Below, in pieces: positions 18,064-26,963 of a DNA stretch of 64,000 nucleotides; within the stretch, counting starts at the first letter, position 1; every line of letters starts with the position of its first letter. Origin of the DNA: CALLVY01 sp937899855 (GTDB lineage Bacteria; Bacteroidota; Bacteroidia; Chitinophagales; Saprospiraceae). Both the position numbers and the translations under genes were made by a program. The DNA lies in assembly GCA_039820405.1 (NCBI GenBank), contig JBCBQC010000023.1, positions 1 through 64,000 of the forward strand, written 5' to 3'. The notes below the pieces were generated by a model. The model saw nothing but the letters and a program-made list of their open reading frames with translations, did no database searches and had not been told where the DNA came from.

Positions 18064-18168
18064 AGATACGGGTTTTAGGTGGTAGCAATTCTGGTCAATA
18101 CCTTCCCAGTTTAGGGCAAAACCCGCAGTTTCTCCAGCAATTTGGGACCAACGGTAGTATAGCCGTCT

Positions 18169-18176
18169 CAAAGGTA
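18169..18176 (-). promoter_or_regulatory. Possible -7 box for the aminotransferase gene
   Basis: The reverse strand reads TACCTTTG, matching TAnnTTTG, in the 127-base gap after the response-regulator gene. It would give a leader of about 100 bases. No proper -33 element is seen. Confidence 0.33.
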
Positions 18177-18190
18177 AACGCGGGAGCCGT

Positions 18191-18877
18191 TCAGCCCAGT
18201 CGGTCCTTGAGGGCCTTGTACTTGGAGCGGCTAATCGGGATACGGGTGCCCCCGTGGAGGCGGATTTCGTACTGGTTGGTGATGGCTTCGACGCACTTAA
18301 AGTTGACGATAAAGGATTTGTGAATGCGTTCGAAATGGGCGGGTAGTAGTGGGATGAGGTGGCGGAGGGATTTGTCGTGGAGAGCAGTGCGGCCATCGGT
18401 CAGGTGTAACTCGGCGTAGTTGCCGGCTCCACGGAGGTAAGCGATGTCGGAGATGTTGAGCAGTTGGAGTTGTTGGTTTTTACGAACGGCCAAAAATTGA
18501 ATGGGATAGGCCGCTCGGTAGTGCTGGTTGTCGTAGCGGTCAAAGGCCTTCTGGAGGCGTTGCTTATTGAAGGGTTTGGCGATAAAATCGAGTACGCCGT
18601 ATTCGTAGGCCTCGACGGCCCGGTCGGTATAGGCGGAAATGACAAAGGTTTGGAAGGCACCGGATACGGCTTCGGTCAGGAGTTCAAAGCCATTTTTTCC
18701 GTTGAGGTTGAGGTCCAGGATGAGCACGTCCAGCGGGTGCTCGCGGAGGTGGGTCCGGGCACTTTCGATGGTGGGTTTGACGACGACCTGTCGTAGGCTG
18801 GCCCCCAGAATTTCTCGGATCAATCGCTCGATGCGTTGGGCAATCAGGGCCTCGTCTTCTACAATCAGGATACGCAT
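18191..18877 (-). CDS. LytTR-family response regulator
   Basis: A 228-residue two-domain regulator. The receiver domain (residues 1-118) has the acidic pocket VEDE, the phosphate acceptor D55 in VLILDLNLNG, the Thr/Ser-side residue in TFVISAYTD and the Lys in FIAKPF. A LytTR DNA-binding domain (about 128-228) includes LRGAGNYAELHLTDGRTALH and HFERIHKSFIVNF. It lies 17 bases after the LytS-type kinase gene and is surely its partner. Target genes are not evident. LytTR regulators bind pairs of short direct repeats upstream of promoters. Confidence 0.93.
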   Translation of the reverse strand: MRILIVEDEALIAQRIERLIREILGASLRQVVVKPTIESARTHLREHPLDVLILDLNLNGKNGFELLTEAVSGAFQTFVISAYTDRAVEAYEYGVLDFIAKPFNKQRLQKAFDRYDNQHYRAAYPIQFLAVRKNQQLQLLNISDIAYLRGAGNYAELHLTDGRTALHDKSLRHLIPLLPAHFERIHKSFIVNFKCVEAITNQYEIRLHGGTRIPISRSKYKALKDRLG

Positions 18878-18894
18878 GGTTTCTACCCGTTGAC

Positions 18895-20550
18895 TTAGGT
18901 TTTGAGAATCAGTTCTACCTGCCAGCCGCCAGCCACTGCCCCACTCTTCAATTCCCAGCCGTCGGCGTAAGCCTCCCGAAGGCGCGCTTCTAAGTAGCGC
19001 AATCCGGTCCCCTTGCTCTGGCTTTGCCCCTCTTCCACTGCGATTTCACTATCGTTGTAAAAAATGTAGCGGACGTGCCCATTTTCCCGCACCTTGCGCA
19101 AGTGGAATTGCCCCCGCCGCCGATTGCCATAACCGTGGGTGATGCCGTTCTCAATCAAGGTATGAAAGATCCCGGGGGGTACGGCCTCCTCCCCACTCAA
19201 GCCCTCGGTACGCAGCTCAAAATGAGCATCCTTGCGGTACTCCATGATTTGCAGGTGAATCTGACACAGCCGAATCTCATCGGCAATGGGAATCAGTTTT
19301 TTATTGGACACCTTATTGACCAGGCGAAATTCCTCGGCCAAACGCTCCACAAAATCGGAGGCTTTGGCCGGCTTTTGATCGATCAATTCCTGTAGGGAGG
19401 CCAGCGAGTTGAGAATAAAATGCGGCTGAATACTTTTTTTGAGCAACTGGTTCTCCAGCGAAGCCGAACGCAGCGAGGCTTCCTGCCGCAGGCGAATCTG
19501 TTGGGCCACCTTTTGCCCCACCGAAATCGTCATACACAACAAAAAGAAGATGATGCCGATAAAGTAACCAAAACCCAGCCAGTCTCTATACCCCAGATAA
19601 GTAAAGAGCATCAGCCCCCCCATCGCCACCAGCGCCCAAGGCGCCCCTTCCGACTTTTGCCGCACCCCGTACAAGATACCCAGCGTACTGAGGATCATCG
19701 ACCATACCAAAAAGTGCGATTCCGAGATCGTTGAATAAGCAAGGAGGCCAAACGCCGCAAAACCGAGTAGCCACCAGCGCCGCCGAGGAATCGACATTTC
19801 CCAGAGGATAAAACCAAACAAGGCCACCGCCCCCAGCACCACCGCCAGGTGAATGGACTCGTAGTTCTGGAAATCTTGGAGCCAATCGGGCGAAAAGAAA
19901 TTTTGTTGGGGTTTGAGGATGGCCTTAAACACGTTGGTCAGCCCAAATGCACTCAACCAAAGGAAGGAGGTCTTGCGGCTAAAGCCAAAGTAAAAGGTGA
20001 GAAAGAACAGGGTGGCGGTCAAGAAGATGGCCACCATAAAAATTAGGCGGTGATTGAGATAGCGTACGCGGCCGGCAAAGAATTCGAGGGTGCCCACCCC
20101 GACGCGGGGAAAGGTGGCCTCTTCGGAAGACAAATCGGAGACTTGGAGCAAAAGGTGATGCTTACCGGGCTGGCTTTCGGCAACGGATAGCGGCAGATAA
20201 TTGGAATAAGATCCCCAACGCCGATTTTCGTAGAGCAAGCGCCCGTCCCAGTACACCGTCACCGCTCCCGTTCCGTAACTCACAAAGACCGCCAGGGCGG
20301 CCTCCTCCCCGCTGGGTAGGTCCAGCTGGATGCTACACCAATGGAAAGCCCGCTCGGGAATGGGGTCAGCCTCCCACTCCAAACCCACCGTACAAGGGAC
20401 CACTGGCGGATCGCCTCCCGACGCATCGCAAACGCGCCAGAGGGAGGGCGGCAAGATTTCGGGCGTATCCCCGATGGACAGCACCGTGGCTTGCCCCCAG
20501 AGTACGGGGCCGGACCACAGACAAAACAGGACTGCCCAGAAGCGGCCCAT
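18895..20550 (-). CDS. LytS-type sensor histidine kinase with 7TM region
   Basis: A 551-residue membrane kinase. A signal peptide and an extracellular beta-sandwich (about residues 20-165) precede about seven membrane segments (170-350), an arrangement like the 7TMR-DISM sensors. A short coiled coil (QIRLRQEASLRSASLENQLL) leads to the His_kinase domain with phospho-accepting H377 in IQPHFILNSL, and an ATPase region in which the N-box reads LIENGITHGYG. It begins only 5 bases after the lepA stop and ends 17 bases before its LytTR partner, so translational coupling is likely. The ligand is unknown. Confidence 0.9.
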   Translation of the reverse strand: MGRFWAVLFCLWSGPVLWGQATVLSIGDTPEILPPSLWRVCDASGGDPPVVPCTVGLEWEADPIPERAFHWCSIQLDLPSGEEAALAVFVSYGTGAVTVYWDGRLLYENRRWGSYSNYLPLSVAESQPGKHHLLLQVSDLSSEEATFPRVGVGTLEFFAGRVRYLNHRLIFMVAIFLTATLFFLTFYFGFSRKTSFLWLSAFGLTNVFKAILKPQQNFFSPDWLQDFQNYESIHLAVVLGAVALFGFILWEMSIPRRRWWLLGFAAFGLLAYSTISESHFLVWSMILSTLGILYGVRQKSEGAPWALVAMGGLMLFTYLGYRDWLGFGYFIGIIFFLLCMTISVGQKVAQQIRLRQEASLRSASLENQLLKKSIQPHFILNSLASLQELIDQKPAKASDFVERLAEEFRLVNKVSNKKLIPIADEIRLCQIHLQIMEYRKDAHFELRTEGLSGEEAVPPGIFHTLIENGITHGYGNRRRGQFHLRKVRENGHVRYIFYNDSEIAVEEGQSQSKGTGLRYLEARLREAYADGWELKSGAVAGGWQVELILKT

Positions 20551-20555
20551 TGCGG

Positions 20556-22355
20556 CTATTCGTTCAACTTGAGTACCTCGAGAAAGGCTTTTTGTGGCAC
20601 CTCTACGCTACCGATCTGACGCATTTTCTTCTTGCCCTTTTTCTGCTTTTCGAGCAGCTTGCGCTTACGGGTGATGTCCCCTCCGTAGCACTTGGCCGTT
20701 ACGTCCTTGCGTAGGGCCGAAATCGTTTCCCGCGCGATGACCTTGGCCCCAATCGCCGCTTGAATGGCAATCTTAAACTGCTGTCGGGGCAACAAATCCT
20801 TGAGGCGCAAACAGATCTTTCGGCCGAAGGCCTCGGCTTTGCTGCGGTGTACCAGTGCCGATAGGGCATCGACCGGATCACCATTGAGCTTGAGGTCGAG
20901 CTTGACCAGATCCGACTGGCGGTAATCCAGCGGCGTGTAATCAAAAGAAGCATAGCCCCGCGACATGGACTTGAGACGATCGTAAAAGTCGAAGACGATC
21001 TCCGCCAGGGGCATCTCGAAGGTCAGCTCGATCCGGGTGGTGGTGAGGTAGACCTGTTTGGTCAGGGTCCCGCGTTTGTCCATACAGAGCTTCATGATCG
21101 TCCCGATGAATTCGGGCTTGGTGATGATCTGGGCTTCGATAAAGGGCTCCTCGACGTACTCCAGGTAAGCCGGATCGGGTAGGTCGTTGGGCGTTTTGAC
21201 CAAAAATTTGGTACTGCCCGTCTTCTTCGTCTTGGCGTAATAGGTAACGTTGGGGACCGTCGTAATGACTTCTTGGTCGAACTCACGCGAGAGGCGTTCC
21301 TGGATGATTTCGAGGTGGAGCATGCCCAGGAAACCACAACGGAAGCCAAAGCCGAGGGCCGCCGAGCTTTCGGGCTCGAAGGTCAGCGAGGCATCGTTGA
21401 GCTGGAGCTTTTCCAAGCTGTCGCGCAGGTCTTCAAAATATTCGTTTTCGATGGGGAAGATACCGGCAAATACCATGGGCTTGACGTCCTCAAAACCCTG
21501 GATGGCTTCGGCGCCGGCCCGGGAGGCGAGGGTAATTGTATCCCCTACCTTGATTTCGCGGGATACTTTGATGCCCGTAATGATGTAGCCGACGTTGCCC
21601 GCTCTCAGTTCCTTTTGGGGGACCTGATCGAGTTGGAGGATACCGATCTCGTCCGCATCGTAGTCCTTGCCGGTATTCACAAAGCGCACCTTGTCTCCCT
21701 TGCGGAGGGTGCCGTTAAAAATCCGGAAGTAGGCGATAACACCCCGAAAGGAATTGTAGACGGAGTCGAAAATGAGGGCCTGGAGGGGCGCCTCCGCATT
21801 GCCACTCGGTGTAGGGATGCGGTCGACAATGGCGTTCATGATATCGGGAATGCCCTGCCCCGTTTTGCCGCTGGCCAGTACGATATCGTCCCGCTCACAA
21901 CCAATCAGGTCGATGATCTGGTCGGAGACCTCGTCAATCATCGCACTTTCCATATCGATCTTGTTGAGGATCGGAATAATCTCCAGGTCATTGTCGATGG
22001 CCAAGTAGAGATTGGAAATGGTTTGGGCCTGGATACCCTGGGTGGCATCGACGATCAGCAGGGCCCCTTCGCAAGCCGCGATGGAACGCGAAACTTCGTA
22101 GGAGAAGTCGACGTGTCCCGGCGTATCGATGAGGTTGAATACGTATTGTTCGTCATCCGTATGCTTGTAATACATCTGGATGGCGTGGCTTTTAATGGTA
22201 ATGCCTCGCTCCCGTTCGATGTCCATATCGTCCAGGGCTTGGTCTTGCATATCGCGTTCGGCGATGGTTTGGGTAAATTCCAACAGGCGGTCCGAAAGCG
22301 TGCTTTTTCCGTGATCGATGTGAGCGATGACACAAAAGTTCCTAATGTTCTTCAT
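20556..22355 (-). CDS. lepA: Elongation factor 4 (LepA)
   Basis: LepA/EF4 is a ribosome-binding GTPase linked to back-translocation and to ribosome assembly under stress. The 599 residues and the start MKNIRNFCVIAHIDHGKST are canonical. G1 is AHIDHGKST, G2 lies in RERGITIKS, G3 is DTPGHVDF and G4 is NKID. The EF4-specific C-terminal domain ends in GDITRKRKLLEKQKKGKKKM, as in other members. The start codon is only seven bases downstream of a strong -7 box. The gene is followed at once by a LytS/LytTR pair. Confidence 0.98.
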   Translation of the reverse strand: MKNIRNFCVIAHIDHGKSTLSDRLLEFTQTIAERDMQDQALDDMDIERERGITIKSHAIQMYYKHTDDEQYVFNLIDTPGHVDFSYEVSRSIAACEGALLIVDATQGIQAQTISNLYLAIDNDLEIIPILNKIDMESAMIDEVSDQIIDLIGCERDDIVLASGKTGQGIPDIMNAIVDRIPTPSGNAEAPLQALIFDSVYNSFRGVIAYFRIFNGTLRKGDKVRFVNTGKDYDADEIGILQLDQVPQKELRAGNVGYIITGIKVSREIKVGDTITLASRAGAEAIQGFEDVKPMVFAGIFPIENEYFEDLRDSLEKLQLNDASLTFEPESSAALGFGFRCGFLGMLHLEIIQERLSREFDQEVITTVPNVTYYAKTKKTGSTKFLVKTPNDLPDPAYLEYVEEPFIEAQIITKPEFIGTIMKLCMDKRGTLTKQVYLTTTRIELTFEMPLAEIVFDFYDRLKSMSRGYASFDYTPLDYRQSDLVKLDLKLNGDPVDALSALVHRSKAEAFGRKICLRLKDLLPRQQFKIAIQAAIGAKVIARETISALRKDVTAKCYGGDITRKRKLLEKQKKGKKKMRQIGSVEVPQKAFLEVLKLNE

Positions 22356-22362
22356 ATCTGTG

Positions 22363-22370
22363 CAAATATA
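22363..22370 (-). promoter_or_regulatory. -7 box directly in front of lepA
   Basis: The reverse strand reads TATATTTG, followed by CACAGAT and then the lepA ATG at 22355. The transcript would begin at or next to the start codon, so the mRNA may be leaderless. The -33 region is weak (only a CTG-like element 16 bases upstream). Confidence 0.5.
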
Positions 22371-22490
22371 CGGTTTTAGACGTTGTCAGGTTGCCGTATT
22401 TTGGGCGAATCCCGTTTGGCAAATTCAGCGAAATGTCATTTTCTGGGGGGGAGGTCAGGGTGGGCAAAGGGAGTAGTGGGAGCACCCGGC

Positions 22491-22525
22491 AAAAAAAATG
22501 TCGGAGTAGGTATGAAACTCCGACA
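22491..22525 (-). terminator. Strong intrinsic terminator on the reverse strand
   Basis: A perfect 9-bp stem (TGTCGGAGT at 22499-22507 with ACTCCGACA at 22517-22525) is followed on the reverse strand by eight T residues. No annotated gene lies just upstream on that strand, so it must end a non-coding transcript or antisense read-through, or act as an attenuator ahead of lepA. Confidence 0.75.
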
Positions 22526-22660
22526 CATCAATTAGTGTATGAAACTTAAAAAATAACCAAAATCAAAGGTTTCTATCCCTGCGAGATGCATCAGCCGCCA
22601 CAATTCCTAAATTTACGGGGACAGTGTAAACCTTGCTTTACGATAACGTAAACGATTTTT
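22526..22660 (-). ncRNA. Candidate structured non-coding RNA (or leader) upstream of lepA
   Basis: The 433-base gap between lepA and the araC-type gene contains nested inverted repeats. An outer stem AAGGTTT/AAACCTT (22566-22572 with 22628-22634) encloses CTATCCC/GGGACAG (22573-22579 with 22618-22624). The latter pairs fully only on the reverse strand, where its A-C mismatch becomes G-U. A perfect TTTACG-ATAA-CGTAAA hairpin lies at 22637-22652. The region ends leftward in a strong terminator. I recognise no Rfam family and see no clear promoter. The rest of the gap (22380-22490 and 22660-22788) shows nothing else. Confidence 0.4.
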
Positions 22661-22788
22661 AACGAAAAAAAGTATGGAATATCGCAAAAACCGCCTTATT
22701 TTCTCTCTTTAACTATTAACTAGACACTAAAAAAGACTCCTTGCCCCTACGTAAGGTTGCACTATCTCGATTTTTTTATTCTCTCCCC

Positions 22789-23688
22789 ATGGAAGCCAAG
22801 CTCTACGTCTCCATTTCCGATTTTTTTCGCTCCATCCAGATGGAGCTGCGGCAGGATTTTGACTTTACCATCCACTCGCTCGACCACCTCCACGGCGAGC
22901 CCCCCACCCAATCGCCTTTCTTTCGGACCAACTACCACGCCTTCCTCCTCCTCACCGGCGGCCGGGGCTACTACACGATCGACCACCACCGCTTCGAACT
23001 CCACGCGGGGGCCTTCTACTTCACCAACCCCGGTCACCTCAAATCCTTCTTTATCGAAGACAACCTCACCGGCTACCTGATGACCTTTTCCGAGGCCTTC
23101 CTCAAAGCCAATTTTCCCCTCCCCCTCGAAAACGACTTTCCCTTCCTCTTCCGCGAAACCACCCCGGTGATGTACCTCCCCCCCACCATCTTTGGCGAGC
23201 TCCAATCCAGCTTCGACCACCTGTGGCGCGAATACCAGCAGCACTCTCCCTACCAACAGCGCATCCTGGGTTCCCTCCTCGTCGCCCTGCTCTTCAAAAC
23301 CAAAACCCTCCTCCAACAGTACCGCGCCCGTATCGAAACCCAGGGCCGAGCCGCCGCCATCGGTACCGCCTTTCGCCAACTGCTCCACCAAAACATGCTG
23401 GACTTTATCCAGGGCCGGGCCCCTCTCCTCCGCACCGCCAACGACTACGCCCAGCAATTGCACCTGCATCCCAACCACCTCGCCCAAACCATCAAAAGCG
23501 AAACCGGCAAGACAATCAAACAGTGGGTGGACGAAAAAATCCTCGCCGAGGCCAAAACCCAACTCGTCCATTCCGACAAAACCATCACCGAGATCGCCTA
23601 CGACCTGGGCTTTTCCGATCGCTCCAATTTCGCCCGCTTTTTTAAAAAAGAAGTCGGACAAACGCCCGGCCATTTCCGCAAATCTTGA
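22789..23688 (+). CDS. AraC-family transcriptional regulator
   Basis: A 299-residue one-component regulator. An N-terminal cupin-like sensing domain (about residues 1-170, with HAFLLLTGGRGYYTIDHHRF) precedes the two helix-turn-helix motifs of the AraC domain. The first is around NDYAQQLHLHPNHLAQTIKS, the second is TITEIAYDLGFSDRSNFARF, and the gene ends FFKKEVGQTPGHFRKS. The ATG at 22789 (MEAKLYVSI) is preferred over an in-frame TTG at 22741. The SDR gene follows on the same strand after 115 bases with its own promoter box, so it is a likely target. The ligand is unknown. Confidence 0.9.
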   Translation: MEAKLYVSISDFFRSIQMELRQDFDFTIHSLDHLHGEPPTQSPFFRTNYHAFLLLTGGRGYYTIDHHRFELHAGAFYFTNPGHLKSFFIEDNLTGYLMTFSEAFLKANFPLPLENDFPFLFRETTPVMYLPPTIFGELQSSFDHLWREYQQHSPYQQRILGSLLVALLFKTKTLLQQYRARIETQGRAAAIGTAFRQLLHQNMLDFIQGRAPLLRTANDYAQQLHLHPNHLAQTIKSETGKTIKQWVDEKILAEAKTQLVHSDKTITEIAYDLGFSDRSNFARFFKKEVGQTPGHFRKS

Positions 23689-23741
23689 AAATTGACCCCT
23701 CGTCCTTCAAAAGCGACCACGCCCGCCCCTAACTCCCCCCC

Positions 23742-23749
23742 TACCTTTG
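23742..23749 (+). promoter_or_regulatory. -7 box for the SDR gene
   Basis: TACCTTTG matches TAnnTTTG and would give a leader of about 48 bases. No TTG is present at -33, which fits an activator-dependent promoter, for instance one activated by the upstream AraC-type protein (inference). Confidence 0.42.
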
Positions 23750-23803
23750 TAGCGTACCCTTTCGGAAGGGACCATTTTTCACTAACTCACAAAATCAATC
23801 ACT

Positions 23804-24565
23804 ATGTCTACTTCAAAAATAGCCATCATCACCGGAGGCAGTCGGGGGCTCGGCCGCGATACCGCCCTCCAACTCGCCACCGCCGGTCACGACATCCTCT
23901 TTACCTACCGCCACAACCGCGAAGCCGCCGAAGCGAGCCTCCAGCAAATTACCGCCCTCGGTCGCCAAGCCCACTTTCTCCAACTCGACGTGGGCCAAAT
24001 CGCCAGCTTCGATACCTTTGCCCAGCAAATCAAGCAACTGCTCCAAACCCACTGGCAACGGGACCACTTCGACTTCCTCATCAACAATGCCGGGGTGGGG
24101 GCTCACGCCATGATTGGCCAAACTAGCGAGGAGACCTTCGATACCCTCCTCAACGTCCAATTCAAGGGGGTTTACTTCCTCACCCAGACCCTCCTGCCCC
24201 TGCTCGCGGATGGCGGACGGATCGTCAACGTATCCACCGGGTTGACCCGTTTTGCCCTCCCCGGCTACGCCGCCTACGCCAGTATGAAGGGCGCCATTGA
24301 GACCTTTACCAAGTACCTGGCCAAGGAACTCGGCCCCCGCGGAATCACGGCCAACGTCATCGCACCCGGTGCGATTGACAACGACTTTAACCGGGCCGCT
24401 TTCGATCACCAGCCCCAGATCGTGGAGTACATCGCCTCCCAAACCGCCCTGGGACGGGTGGGGCAAAGTTCGGACATCGGTAAGGTAGTCAGTTTTCTGT
24501 GTAGCGAGGCGGCGAGCTGGGTCAATGCCCAGCGACTCGAAGCCTCGGGGGGCATGTTTTTGTAG
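23804..24565 (+). CDS. Short-chain dehydrogenase/reductase (FabG-like SDR)
   Basis: A 253-residue classical SDR. The cofactor motif TGGSRGLGR near residue 10 with an Arg-rich second strand (YRHNRE) suggests NADPH. NNAGVG is the structural motif. The catalytic Ser lies in VNVSTGLTRF, and Tyr/Lys are in YASMK. IAPGAIDNDF and SEAASWVNAQRLEASGGMFL complete the C-terminus. SDRs of this type reduce carbonyls of small molecules or acyl carriers. It is probably a stand-alone detoxification or metabolic enzyme rather than FabG itself. It lies downstream of and co-oriented with the AraC regulator, and is convergent with the T9SS gene 18 bases away. Confidence 0.92.
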   Translation: MSTSKIAIITGGSRGLGRDTALQLATAGHDILFTYRHNREAAEASLQQITALGRQAHFLQLDVGQIASFDTFAQQIKQLLQTHWQRDHFDFLINNAGVGAHAMIGQTSEETFDTLLNVQFKGVYFLTQTLLPLLADGGRIVNVSTGLTRFALPGYAAYASMKGAIETFTKYLAKELGPRGITANVIAPGAIDNDFNRAAFDHQPQIVEYIASQTALGRVGQSSDIGKVVSFLCSEAASWVNAQRLEASGGMFL

Positions 24566-24583
24566 CGAGGCAAAAAGGACCCG

Positions 24584-26770
24584 CTACTCCCGGACGACCT
24601 TGTAGGCTTGTTTGCCCGCCTCCCCCAGGTCCACCTCCAGCAGGTAAATGCCTCGGGGCAGGTCGGCCAAGCTGATCTCCGCCGCGCGTTCGGTCCGTAC
24701 AGTCCGGCCCATCATATCGCAGAGCTGTACCTGCTGAATGACGGCCTCCGTTTGGACAAACAAGCGGTCGCGGGTGGGGTTGGGATGAATTTGTAGCGGA
24801 ACCATCGGCGGGCTGGGGACTGCGCCGGTGGTACTCCCCCCACCCACCGGGGCGTCAGCATCGTTGCGAATCTCGGCGGCTTCGAAATAAGCCAATACCG
24901 CACTGATTCCATCGTAGCTGCCCCCGCCCCAGAGGGGTACATTGGCCACCGGCAATTCACCGCGCTCCCCGCGATGACTGCCCACCACCACCAGGCCTTT
25001 TCGCAGCTTAAAAACATTGTACAGATCGGTATTGTCCGACGATTGCTGGCTCAGGGTATCCCACTGGCCCACCACCAGGGAGCTGTACAGCGGCCGGCTC
25101 AGGCTCGGATCGTACTGACGTACGAAGTAATTCCAGGTCGAGCTTCCGCCCTCTCCGGGGCGGGGCATTTTCTGATGGGCATTGCGGGTGGTCATCGTGC
25201 GGCGGCCCCGGCCAATCACGATGACCGAGCCATCGGCCGTTACCTTGAGGGCATTGGGTCGCAGACGCGTGGTGTTCAACTGGGGCCAGCCCTGATTGGG
25301 ATCGGGCCAGGCATCGAGGAGCGGGTCCGGGTGCGGGGCACCGGGGTTTCCGGGATGGTCGGCATACTCCGCTACGTAGGTACTGTGAATCAGGGTCCCT
25401 TGGTCCGCCGTCAGCTTGCCCAGCCAAGAAATATGAATGTTGCCGTTGGTCCCGGTAAAGCGGTTTTGAAAACCCCGGGCGGCGGGTTGGCTGGCGACGG
25501 TATTGCCCTCCCAGAAGTTTTCGTTGTTGTTGCCGTGGCAACGCGCCATCACCACGATTCCACCGGCGGGCAGGGGGCGCGAATAGTCGATCGCTAAGCC
25601 GTCGACGTACTGATCGGGGCTGGAATTCCAGGTGCTGCCATCGGCGCGGACTTCGTGGTAAAGCCGCGACCACCAGCGCAGGGTACCCGTTGCGTCCATC
25701 GCCAGTACGGCGGGTTCAAAATCGGGATTGCCGTTGGGGAGGATGCTGCGGGTATTGAAACCGATGTAGCAATGCCCATTGCGGCGGTCCACGACCACTG
25801 AAGAAGGGCCGTAGGTGAGGGTACCACTGGGCAATTGGTAGCCTGTGTAGCCGGGCCCATCGGTCGACTGGGTGCTGGCCTGGGGGTCACAGGGGCTCGC
25901 AAAAAAGGCATCCAGAGGCCAGGTACCACGAGCGGTGCTGCCGTTGCCATCGGCCACCACGCGTTCGTAGTCCGCCCGCGTCCAGGAGCGGAGATTACAG
26001 CGTCCGTCCTTCTTAAACACAATCCCGCTGTGGCTCAGTCCGGCAGCCCCGCCGTCGGGGAAGGCCGAAGCGGGTGTGTTGCGGTATTCGCCACCCGCCA
26101 CCTTCCAGTGGGTCCGCCAGTTTTCCACCACGTCGAGCACCCCATTTTCGTCCAAACGGTGTAGGGAGGACCAGTTAAAATCGTGGGAATCTCCGCGAAC
26201 GAAATAGACCCGCCCCTCGGCGTCTACGTCCCAGGGTTGGTACTGCTTGGGGTAGTCACCGCTGACGCATTTGACGTTGTAGGTCCAGTCAAAACCCGTG
26301 GGAATGCGATCGACAAAATTGCCGTTGAGTCGGGCCAGAAAGTAGCCGCCCTCGCTGGAATCCTCGGTGGTTCCGCTGAGGTAAATCTGGCCGGTACGGG
26401 CTTGGGGGGCATTGGTAAGTTTGATAAAACGAATGTCTTCCGCCGCCCCTTGGGCAAGGTGTACCAGGCCCTTGAGCTGGCTAAAGGTGCTGTCGGTATG
26501 CAACAGGAAGGCGTAGCGGTTGGCCCCCAGATTGTTGGCGATGTCTCCGGCGCCCAGATCGATTCGGGGAACGCTCGGAGGCACCCAATCGAGTCCGTCG
26601 GCCGCACCCGCAATGAGGACGCTACCGTCCGATAGCTGGACGACGTCGTGGAATACTTCGGCGCCGGCGTTGCCCGCGTAGAAGAGTTTGTTTTGAGCGT
26701 GGGTGGAGGTCAGAAATAGGCACAAGATAAACAGGACTCCGGAGCGGAGTCGACAGTTGGTTAGTCGCAC
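24584..26770 (-). CDS. Secreted protein of unknown function with T9SS sorting domain
   Basis: A 728-residue protein with a signal peptide (VLFILCLFLTSTHAQ). The body (about residues 25-620) has repeated blade-like motifs such as DVVQLSDGSVLIAGAADG and ALKVTADGSVIVIGRGRR, suggesting a beta-propeller of delta-60-repeat character. An AVPSPPMVP linker leads to a C-terminal sorting domain with IHPNPTRDRLFV, DMMGRTVRTE and LPRGIYLLEVDL, ending in a basic tail. It should be exported by the type IX system to the cell surface or medium. I see no catalytic motif. It is preceded by 193 bases without a clear promoter. Confidence 0.8.
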   Translation of the reverse strand: MRLTNCRLRSGVLFILCLFLTSTHAQNKLFYAGNAGAEVFHDVVQLSDGSVLIAGAADGLDWVPPSVPRIDLGAGDIANNLGANRYAFLLHTDSTFSQLKGLVHLAQGAAEDIRFIKLTNAPQARTGQIYLSGTTEDSSEGGYFLARLNGNFVDRIPTGFDWTYNVKCVSGDYPKQYQPWDVDAEGRVYFVRGDSHDFNWSSLHRLDENGVLDVVENWRTHWKVAGGEYRNTPASAFPDGGAAGLSHSGIVFKKDGRCNLRSWTRADYERVVADGNGSTARGTWPLDAFFASPCDPQASTQSTDGPGYTGYQLPSGTLTYGPSSVVVDRRNGHCYIGFNTRSILPNGNPDFEPAVLAMDATGTLRWWSRLYHEVRADGSTWNSSPDQYVDGLAIDYSRPLPAGGIVVMARCHGNNNENFWEGNTVASQPAARGFQNRFTGTNGNIHISWLGKLTADQGTLIHSTYVAEYADHPGNPGAPHPDPLLDAWPDPNQGWPQLNTTRLRPNALKVTADGSVIVIGRGRRTMTTRNAHQKMPRPGEGGSSTWNYFVRQYDPSLSRPLYSSLVVGQWDTLSQQSSDNTDLYNVFKLRKGLVVVGSHRGERGELPVANVPLWGGGSYDGISAVLAYFEAAEIRNDADAPVGGGSTTGAVPSPPMVPLQIHPNPTRDRLFVQTEAVIQQVQLCDMMGRTVRTERAAEISLADLPRGIYLLEVDLGEAGKQAYKVVRE

Positions 26771-26921
26771 GGTTATGAGCTTTTCGAGGTGAATGATGCT
26801 GGAATAACAACAAGATTCCCGCCACTTTTGAGAGGCGGGTATATAAGCTTCTTGTTACTGAGAAGACGATACGACGGTGGACTTGGTTGGCCCCCAAAGG
26901 AAAAAAAGTAAATAAAAACAA

Positions 26922-26956
26922 CGACTCCCAGCGTCAGGGTATTCAGCTGGGAGTCG
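26922..26956 (-). terminator. Intrinsic terminator of the ABC efflux operon
   Basis: An 11-bp perfect stem (CGACTCCCAGC at 26922-26932 with GCTGGGAGTCG at 26946-26956), followed on the reverse strand by a T-rich run, just after the adaptor gene stop. Confidence 0.75.
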
Positions 26957-26963
26957 GTCCTCT

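Noticed and set aside
21273..22379. 368-codon open frame opposite lepA
   Set aside because: lepA is certain and the antisense translation shows no domain.
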